DNA of 64,000 nt from Rhodamnia argentea (lineage: Eukaryota > Streptophyta > Magnoliopsida > Myrtales > Myrtaceae). The stretch covers positions 26,845,903-26,909,902 of the forward strand of contig NC_063152.1 in assembly GCF_020921035.1 (NCBI RefSeq). The letters are read 5' to 3'. Shown here one piece after another: positions 56,004-64,000 of the stretch (position 1 is its first letter; every line of letters begins with the position of its first letter). The notes below the pieces were generated by a model. It had not been told where the DNA came from. It saw nothing but the letters and a program-made list of their open reading frames with translations, and made no database searches. The position numbers and the translations under genes were made by a program.

Positions 56004-57160
56004 TTGGCACCATTTGAGCTAAACCGCATGAATATAAGAGATGTATTACCCAAACTTAATCGGAATAAATACAAAAGAGGGTGTGTCACACGAATCTCAT
56101 CGGCACTAACATAAAAAAGTCAAAATGACAGCTTAAGTCGGTAAAGCTGTCGATTTGAAAAGGGTTCAGAAAACTTATCTAGATTTTTTGAACAATGAAC
56201 GTGCGGAGTTGATCGTATTATACCTGCTCATTTAGTATAGTCATGTGCATAAAGTTAACGGAAATGCAGCACCATATGTGAATGACTATGCTAGGGATGC
56301 TATGACTCATCTTGATGTGTTTTATTCGCATATCTTTGGATTCTTGTTTATGCATTTACTTTATTGATTGTGATTGGTATGATTAATCTTTCCAACCCGC
56401 ACATTAGCCTAGATTTAGACTCACATCATTCGAAAGTTGTACCTACATGAAATCTTAGTTAGGATAATTAATCGACGTTAGGTATCGAAAGGGCGTTGTT
56501 AGAAATACCAAAATAAACAAGTCCTCAAATCCAAAGTCACCGGTTTCGCAGAATCGAACGATCTCTCCCAATCGTTTGGTGAGGTATCCGGCCAATCTTC
56601 TAGAAATGGCCAATGGCGACTCCTTTTGGCATGCACATGTTGCACATGTCATCCGACCACACTAAGATCGAAACTTGATCGATAATTAATCGATAGTTTT
56701 AAACCTCCAATCGATATATCTCTTGTGACAAGATTTCAAGTTGCGATAATAGATAGAAGAAAGACCACTTGAGTTCTTTAGGAAATGGTTCCCGAGTGAA
56801 ATGGTAATGGGATATATGAATGGAAACCGGGGATGTAGTCCCAAAGGTTTCAAACATAGGTCGTGTTTGGGAATGGCTTTCCCAAGGGGCTTTGGACACC
56901 CAAAACCCCTTGGGCTAAAGTGTAGGTGTTTGGGAAACGTTTTTGAAAATATCCTTAGTGAAAAGTAGCTTCTAAAAGGTTGAAAGCTCAAGGCAGCCTC
57001 AAGGTTGCCTTGGGTTTTCTAGCATTCTCGGCATGCTACAAAAAGTGCATAGTACCCTTTTTTAACTTTCCTTAATTGTCTTCAATATTTATTGTAATTC
57101 CAAAATTAATCCTTAGATAAGAAAAAAAAAAACCGAAGCTAGATTGTTTCATGATCTCTT
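56004..57160. other. end of an older LTR-like sequence
   Basis: 56270-56680 parallels 60225-60610, the 3' part of the Tat-type LTR: TTGATTGTGATTGGTATGAT, GGTATCGAAAGGGCG, TCGCAGAATCGAAC and AATGGCGACTCC are shared in diverged form. It is probably a remnant of a related element. 56690-57160 is unassigned. Confidence 0.5.
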
Positions 57161-60100
57161 TGTTGACACTCGATTTTTAATCATCTTTTTTTCGATTTAT
57201 TTTTTTGAAAATTCATAAAAAAATTCACAAAAATTAGAAAATTGTAAAATCAACTTTGGTAGCCTTGGCCAAGCTCAAGGAACCATTTTTGATCAAAAAA
57301 TAATTTTTCATATTTTTCGCATTTTTTGATATTTTTCAGAAAATAGGAAAATACCCAAAAAATCAAGAAAAATACCATTCGAGGTCACAAAAATACAGAA
57401 AAATAGTCAACATTTTTCTTTTAATTTCCTTTTCATTTTGACCTCTTGAAGTTTGAAAATTCCATTTCGGATTTGTGTGTTCCTTCACAAATGCACCCCA
57501 CAAATTAGACATAAAAATACCATTTGGGGTCATTTTTTTTTTTTTTCTTTCTTCATTATTAAGGTTGTGACATGATTTTCTAGTATTCCATTTCACATTC
57601 TGATCCAATTGCACCTTAATTTGCTCAATTTTGGCATTAGGGACTTAATTGCACATAAAATTCCTTCATTTTAGTCCCTAGAAGGCCAAATTCAAAATTA
57701 AATCTCACTAAGAGGCACCCATGGAACCCTAAGACGCCTATCCTATAGTTTTTGACCTCTTGAATCTAATGGTAGGCTCAATTGAGGTTAATTCCTTCAT
57801 TAAGGACTCCAATTTTGCAAAAACCAATTTCGGATCCTACTCAATATTTGGGGTTTTCATTCAATTCATAGGGTATTTTTCACGAAAATCTCATTTTCAG
57901 AGGTAATCCATGATGGGGAAGCGATTTTTGGCATCAATTTTATAAAAAATGTTAATTGCTAGCTTCGATTTTGCCTTTTTTGCAAGAACCGGGTCGGCCG
58001 GGTCGGGCGGATCCGACCCGGTGACCCGGAACTATTCATCATCTCCCCCAAATGTCCACCGGCGCAAGATAGAGGGACGGAGTCCGTTTCTTAAGCGGCG
58101 ATCGTCAACGAAGAGGCTTCCAGAAGCATCTAGAAGAGGCCTAGCAGTTAGGGGGAGCACGTGGGGATAAGAGGATCTAACAAAAAAAAAGGGGGAGGGG
58201 CATTTAAAAGGAAAAGAGAGCGAAGAAAACTTGAGAGAGGGAGTTCGTTTTCTTTCAAGGTGGAGCAGTGGAAGATCAAGAGAGCGAGCTCCGAATCGTT
58301 GCGATCTTGACGATCGGGAGCTCATCACCACCTCCATTAGCCTCATCTTGATCCGAAGAAGGTGTAGTCTTCCTGACGCTAGTAACCGCGTGAACTACCT
58401 CGATCGAGTTTCGATTCTCAAACGAGGTAAAGCCCACGCTCGAATTGACGTGATATTTTGAATCAATGAGTGAGAGCCACGCAGCTATAGGTTTTGTTTC
58501 GGGTGATTTCGTAGCTTAAACTCATCCAATGCATCTCCTGTCAACACTCTGGTATTTTTTCCATGGATTTTGTGGCATATTGACCTGAGTCGGTCCCTCC
58601 AAAACCTCGAACCAGCCATGAACTTCATAGCTCATTTAGGTGTTCTGGAGTTCGTTCTACTACCCCGTAAGTCCGTTAATCCTTTTTTATGCTTGTTCGT
58701 CTTTTCGATGGTGGATTGAATTTGAAAAAGTTCGAAGATCCTTTTGTATGAAGGTTCGTCATCGCTTGAGTTCCGAGTTAGAGGCTGTTACAATCATTTT
58801 CGTTTGAACCTCTTTAGTATGTTGGTTCCGAGGGAGAGTTGATTCATTTTAGTATGGAATCGAAGCATTTAAGTGTAGTTTAAGACCTATCTTGGAGATT
58901 CCGCGGACGTTCTGGCGATTTCATTGAATGTCAATTCATGGCCGATTTAGGTTAGTTGATTTTAGGTCGGTTCCGTTAAACTTGAAATATGTCAATGTAG
59001 GCTAGTGGTGAGGGATCGAAAGAGGAAGTTGTTTGACGCACGTTTATGGGGTTTTTGAACCGGTTTTGATATCGAAACATGACTTCCGGCGAGGCGCCGG
59101 CGAGGTTCGCCGGCGCCGATCGTCTTCCTCGGCGAGACGTTGACCGGTCAACGAAAGTTGACTTGGTCAACGCCGACGTGGCGCCCACGTGGTGCACACA
59201 TGGTGCCCACGTCAACAATTTGTTATAACAGAAAAAAAATTGATCCAACGGTCCATAGGGCGCCACGTGTCGAGATCTCGTTTTTTTTGAAAAATAAAAT
59301 GATTTTTTCGAAATTATTCCATTTTCAGAAAAATAAAAATCCGAAATTTGTGATCGCGTGGCCCAGGTTTGGCCACGTGTCACCATTCCGATCGTTGGAT
59401 CAAATTTTCGAAATTTCAAATAATAAATAAAAACCATTTTCAGAAAATAAAAATGATTAGATCGAACGGTTGAGATTTAACTTCATTCTAATCTCGACCG
59501 TTGATTTGGTGTTTAGAATGTACGGTGGAGATCGACTCTTTAATCTGAGCCGTTGGTTCGTCTGGGAAGCGCCACGTGGCGAAATCACGAGCGTCGTTCT
59601 TTCAAGCGGGAATTTTCAATATTTTGGGCGCCAAGATTCAAGCGACGCCGTTTTGAAGGGAGGCCGGTCCGGGCTTGGGTTTGGACCGGGTTGACCGGTC
59701 CGTTGACCGGGTTGACCCGGTCCGATAAAAAATATAATAAAAAATAAAAAAAATTCAAAAAATGATTATATAAAATACAAAAAAATTGGAAAAATCATAA
59801 AAATACCAAAAAAAATTAGGAAAAATTGTAGAAAATTCCCAAAAAATTTCCAAAAAAATCCCAAAAATTCTCAAAAATTGAGGAATGGCCACAATCAACT
59901 GGCCAATCCTATTTTTGAGATTTCTCCTCCCGATCTTTTCAAAAATGACAATTTTACCCTTTAGGGGTAATTTGTCTCCAAAAATTCCTGTGGACTTCCA
60001 AAAAATGTCGAAAATTAGGAAATGGGTCAGTTTAGGTGGCCAATCCTATTTTCAACATTTCTCACTCTGAATTTTTTCTGAAATGACGATTTTGCCCTTT

Positions 60101-60742
60101 TTGGCAAATCGTACCCCAAAATTTCTCAAAATTACGATTTTGCCCCTCATGGGCGAATCGTTTCCAAATCACTCTTGATCTTCTTATGCTTTGAATGTCC
60201 CTTCTCTAAGCCAATAGGGCTATACTAGGAATGTCACGCTGGTTTGATGCGATTTATCCGCACGTTATGGATTCCTTGATTTGCGCACTTACTTTAATTG
60301 ATTGTGATTGGTAGGATAGTTCACTCCCATCCGCATGAACTCCTAGAGTTAGGATCCGTACCCCACTCATATGCATGAAATCCGAGATTAGAAAATTCAA
60401 TCAACTTAGGTACCGAAAGGGTGTCAACTACGATAGTTGGCGTAACTAAGTCCCCGAACCCACTTCTCTGGTTCTCGCAGAATCGAATAGAAACTCCCGA
60501 CTATTCGATAGGGTTTCCAATCGTACCTTCCACGAAACGATTGGTGGCGACTCCGAGGCATGTACACGTAGCACATGCCACTAGACCGCACCGAAAGGTC
60601 GACCACGATTTTTATCCTCCGTTGCGATTTGGGTAATGGGCCTTGGGAGGGGCCCGCGTCCAAAGGTCCACACGCAACCGGGCCGGAAGGGCGACCCATT
60701 AGCCCTCTTCCTCGCTTTTCCGATCCGAGGAGGGTCGCGACA
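57161..60742 (+). mobile_element. 5' LTR of a Tat/Ogre-type Ty3/Gypsy retrotransposon
   Basis: Starts TGTTGACACTCGATTTTTAA and ends GGTCGCGACA, giving matching TGT.G.GAC ends, just before the primer-binding site. About 3.6 kb long, in the range of Tat-lineage LTRs. The first part is AT-rich. 58000-58500 is GC-rich with a TATA-like CATTTAAAAGG at 58200 followed by a GA-rich leader, a likely promoter. 59170-59580 has several CCACGTGT/G palindromes. The short ORFs inside are not genes. The 3' LTR is beyond the window, so the pair cannot be compared. Confidence 0.7.
59184..59580. promoter_or_regulatory. cluster of G-box/ABRE-like CACGTG motifs in the LTR
   Basis: CCCACGTGG at 59184-59192, GCCACGTGTC at 59262-59271 and again at 59372-59381, and GCCACGTGGC at 59571-59580. 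These cores match binding sites of plant bZIP and bHLH factors. Function in the LTR is inferred only from motif density. Confidence 0.55.
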
Positions 60743-60745
60743 GAC

Positions 60746-60763
60746 CGGCGACTCCACTGGGGA
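60746..60763 (+). other. primer-binding site (tRNA-Arg type)
   Basis: CGGCGACTCCACTGGGGA lies 3 bp after the LTR end. It matches the TGGCGACTCC... site complementary to a tRNA-Arg 3' end, as I recall for Ogre/Tat elements, with the first T replaced by C. Confidence 0.7.
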
Positions 60764-61521
60764 CCGGTTACGAAGCCATTAGAGGACTTGAGCCGATTAA
60801 AAAGTTGATTGATTTTTCTAACCTATTTTATGCGGATGCGCTTGAAGGTGAGGTACGTACGCTAACGCATGTGTTAGATGTTTTTGCGGATGGGAGAAAT
60901 AAGGGGTGGAGTGTTTTGTTGACATTATTTCCTGCAGGTTGGAGTAAGGAATGTATGTTTGTGGATGTGATTATTAGAAGCGGTGTTTTGATATAAACCG
61001 TTGAGCATGAAATTGCATTTTGGCAATCACGACACATTGCACACACTGGCGGTCAAACCCCGACCGCAACCACCCATAGGTTACCTTAGATAGGGAAAGG
61101 GTGCGAAAGGATCTTGTGTTCGATGGCACTTAAGACTTTCGTATTCGTTCCCGCTCATGATCTTGATTGGCAAGTTCCAACCCTCTCGGGTAGGTACCCT
61201 CGAGGGCGAATTTGTCATATTTGGATCGTGGGAGCCTTTAGCCATAGGTTCCATACCTGATTTGCTGATTTTTAGAGTATACCCCTCACTTGTCTCATGC
61301 GCATGTCTGTGGATGGTTGGTATACCTAAAACCAAAAATGTGCGGGGAAAATCATGCATTCCCTTTCGTATCGGTTGGTAAGGCATTTTATTTTATGATG
61401 TATTTTTTTATGTTGTTTCATCATAATTTGTTCATATATTGCATATCATTCACATTCATGAGCACGACATATGCTTATAAATCGTCTTGGTGATTAAGAA
61501 AAATAACAATGGTAGATTAGG

Positions 61522-62172
61522 ATGCCGTTGTTTCTCCGAAGTTCTACCGAGATGGAGCCATTCATCCATCGGAGGAAGGTCGTGTGGCCCGCACCCAATA
61601 CAGGCCTGCACTTCACCGGGTTCGTGCATGGACGTGAACCGACGGGGAAGAAGTTAGGATATGCCGAAGATTGTCACACCGAGTACTATGTGAGGGACTT
61701 GCAATTCAAGCGCGAAATGGATAGTCGTCATGAGGAATTTATGGAATTACGAAGACAGCGTCGCAACCAACTAGCTAGAGAGGCGTATGCTCGTCGAAAG
61801 GCCGAGCGTCGGATCAAGGTGAATCGACCTATGCTGGCCCCATGGGAGAAAAGGAAGCGTCCCGCTATCAAAACCAAGCCAAAGCATATCGTGCTCAAGA
61901 AGCCAAAACTCAAAGTAGTCGAGGAACCCCCTGAAGCGACGAGGACATGGATGAGAGAATGGTCGGAGGAAGAACCCCTCAGAGGAAAAGCAGAGGAAGA
62001 ACCAATTAAAGAAGAGGTGTTGATCGAAGAGCCATATCCGGAAGAGGAGCTTAGCGAGGGATCGCTCGAGGAAGAGCCCCCGATGGACTACTCATCCGAG
62101 GAGGTCCCAACCGAAGAATCTACCCAAGACAACGAAGATTACCTTGAAGAGGAATCGGATGAGGACAACTAA
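61522..62172 (+). CDS. accessory ORF in the Tat-type element leader: basic coiled coil with acidic tail
   Basis: 216 residues starting at ATG 61522. A Tyr/His-containing N-terminal part is followed by a strongly basic helical region at about residues 60-135 (ELRRQRRNQLAREAYARRKA, LAPWEKRKRPAIKTKPKH), then a long Glu-rich tail (about 148-216: EEEPLRGKAEEE, LSEGSLEEEPP, EESDEDN). A tiny upstream ORF (ATG at 61509, four codons including stop) precedes it. It sits between the primer-binding site and the main first ORF on the same strand and has no stop or frameshift. I recognise no family. A nucleic-acid-binding role is suggested by charge only. Confidence 0.6.
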   Translation: MPLFLRSSTEMEPFIHRRKVVWPAPNTGLHFTGFVHGREPTGKKLGYAEDCHTEYYVRDLQFKREMDSRHEEFMELRRQRRNQLAREAYARRKAERRIKVNRPMLAPWEKRKRPAIKTKPKHIVLKKPKLKVVEEPPEATRTWMREWSEEEPLRGKAEEEPIKEEVLIEEPYPEEELSEGSLEEEPPMDYSSEEVPTEESTQDNEDYLEEESDEDN

Positions 62173-62592
62173 AACATGGCGATCTCGAGGAGTTCAAAGC
62201 TTAGGTTTCACATTCCATTGATCTTTTACCATTTTCATGTTTTAGTCTACATGTATAGGATTCCCTTTTCATGGGATTTCCTCTTATCTCTATCACTTTT
62301 TCTCTACTAGATATCCATGTATTAGGAATCTACTTTAGTATATTTTCCTTATTTTGTTCAATTTGTTGTTTTGATCAATGGAATGTGGCTTTGGTATTTC
62401 TCCTAATCATTGAGACGATCACGATCAATTGCATAATTCGCTTATTTGAAATTTAAATTAGATCTCATATTGGGTCTTTAGCCTAGATGAGATGATCTAA
62501 TTTTTATTTCACTAATCGAAATATGTAATTAGATCGCATCATGCATGTTTCATGACATTGGCATCCATGCATTTTAAAGTAATCCAAGGCAA
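62173..62592. other. spacer between the two element ORFs
   Basis: AT-rich, no gene. It could hold an intron or an internal entry region; nothing specific is seen. Confidence 0.35.
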
Positions 62593-63918
62593 TTGATTTT
62601 TCAACATCATTTGAATATTCTAGACTTGATGGGGAAGAATGATATCCAAGTATTCAAGATCCCTCGAGATGAGCTCCTAGCTTGGTGGGAAAATATGAAT
62701 GAAGCCAATCGGACGTACGCCAAGACACGATCGGGATATCTACTGGACTTGATGAAGATCGAATGCCCTCCCGCTTTCATCCAAGCCATGGCGCAATTTT
62801 GGGATCCGATCACCGCCACATTCAATATGGAAGGACTCGAGCTCACTCCTACTCGGGAGGAGTATAGCGCCGCCATCGGAGTAGAATTTACACCTCGTCT
62901 TGTCCAACCCCCGATAGGATATGAACCCCTTAGTTCCTTAGCTGAATTCCTAGATACTAGCCTCTCCGAGGTAACCCCGAATGCCAAGAGTAATTGTGGG
63001 CGTGTTTCCCTTGCTTTTCTCATAAATAGGTTCTCAAACCTTCCTGCAGATAAGGGGACTAAGTCGGGTAGGGTCTTTATCTTAGCCTTCTTTAGCTTCG
63101 TATTATTTCCTATTTCTATCACCACTTTTGATCCAATTATGGCTGTGGTAGTTAGACAGGTCTGTTGTGGGTGGGATTACTCCAACTTGATTTTAGCGTA
63201 AACCTTCATGTCTTTAAACCGTTTCCGGGCTAGGAATAAGGGAATCTTTAGGGCTTCTAGTGGATTTCTATATATGTGGTTCACTTCTCATATCAAACAA
63301 TTCAACCTTCGTATGGGTTTTATTGAAATTAGTCCTCACACCAACCCCTTTAGAACCTTTGTTCAAACTCATACTCGAGTCCCTAACCTCAACTTTAAGG
63401 ATTGGAGAGAATTTCTTAGGACCTTGAAACCAGAACAACTCCGATGGCGGCTTAAATGGCCAAGGATAAATAAGGCTCGGCTCACTTGTGGTGATGGAGA
63501 TCTAGTTCCTTTCTTGGGCTTTACCGGAGCTACAGCATATTATCCGATGAGGGTCATCGGACGGTTTGGAGCTTTACGGAAGATGCCGACACCGCCCGCA
63601 CCGAGAGTCTTCTCTTTTGACATACCGAAGGAGGTTCTCAAAGGCAAAGATAAGGAGCCGTTCGAGGCCAAAGTTGAGTGCATTAAGGATTCCCTGAAGA
63701 AATCCCGGATCGGGGATATAGAATGGCCGTAAGATATGATCGACGAGATGAACCTTCACGGGGCATCACCCGAATACATCTGCCATTTCAAGACAATTAG
63801 ACGTAGCTTTGTCGAGCCATACGTCCCGGAGTACATCGTTCCTCATATGCCCGGAGTGGAGCCCTATGTACCCGAAGATATGAGATCGCCGATTTATCAT
63901 GAAGATGGGGAGTCTTAG
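62593..63918 (+). pseudogene. Tat/Ogre ORF1 with plant DUF7745-type domain, two nonsense codons
   Basis: A single reading frame of 442 codons, counting the final TAG, is broken only by TAA at 63199-63201 and TAA at 63730-63732; the three open pieces are all in register. Text includes IPRDELLAWWENMNEANRTY, FNMEGLELTPTREEYSAAIG, GRVFILAFFSFVLFPIS, LNRFRARNKGIFRASSGFLY and WPRINKARLTCGDGDLVPFL. This fits the domain I know as DUF7745, common in ORF1 of plant Tat-type elements and in plant proteins of the mobile-domain kind. The function is not established. Each stop could arise by one base change (for example GAA or CAA to TAA). Gag and pol would follow beyond the window. Confidence 0.7.
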
Positions 63919-64000
63919 ATGGGGGAACTTGACCTCTCTTGGGATATTCGAGACACCCTAGATCCCAAACGTCCCGGACTTGGATAGAATCACTCCATCA

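Larger units (their letters stand above)
57161..64000 (+). mobile_element. Tat/Ogre-type Ty3/Gypsy retrotransposon, 5' part
   Basis: Order on the plus strand is LTR, primer-binding site, leader, accessory ORF, ORF1, then the window ends. This long leader with an extra ORF before gag-pol is characteristic of the Tat lineage. The two nonsense codons in ORF1 indicate that this copy has begun to decay. Confidence 0.7.

Overview
The window is nuclear DNA from a flowering plant, most likely a woody dicot. Genes have GT-AG and GC-AG introns and plant-only families are present: ankyrin/PGG proteins, a trihelix factor, a plant P4-ATPase, and plant L1, Tat-type and CACTA elements. The repeat style makes me think of Myrtaceae, but nothing in the sequence proves it.

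Only two host genes look fully intact. One is an intronless trihelix transcription factor of the ASIL/SIP1 type (42307-43530, +). The other is a three-exon nucleotide-diphospho-sugar transferase of the At4g15970/GT77 type (44651-47039, -). Around them lies a degenerating cluster of four ankyrin-PGG (ACD6/ITN1-like) paralogs. A (16693-18463, +) is nearly intact with one frameshift. B (26250-27583, +) is open but has lost its 5' end. C (35604-37475, -) and D (38039-39552, +) are pseudogenes arranged head to head. All four share one intron, at the same phase-0 site, with a GC donor.

The rest is transposon territory. 1-1611: a 203-bp tandem array and the end of a CACTA transposon that has cut into an exon of a P4-ATPase pseudogene (1612-3636, -). 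7686-14345: a three-layer nest in which a Mutator-like MITE is split by solo LTR A, which is split by solo LTR B; target-site duplications can be read at every level. 15531-16052: a 522-bp foldback MITE with a perfect 9-bp duplication. 18836-26250: degenerate retroelement sequence and several MITEs that share a GC-rich core. 28656-34180: a full-length but broken L1 LINE with a 16-bp duplication. 34892-34981: a fragment resembling mitochondrial 18S rRNA. 39751-39867: a short tRNA-derived SINE. 47457-47632: a near-perfect palindrome. 54433-54782: another Mutator-like MITE. 55690-56003: an array of eight hairpins whose stems covary. 57161 to the right edge: the 5' LTR, primer-binding site and first ORFs of a large Ty3/Gypsy element of Tat/Ogre type that runs off the window.

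The most unusual signals are the covarying hairpin array, the conserved GC-AG intron in the ankyrin cluster, the nested insertion history, and the GC-rich core found inside several different foldback elements. No complete new biochemical system is visible. All homology statements come from reading the sequence and knowing the families; no database was searched.
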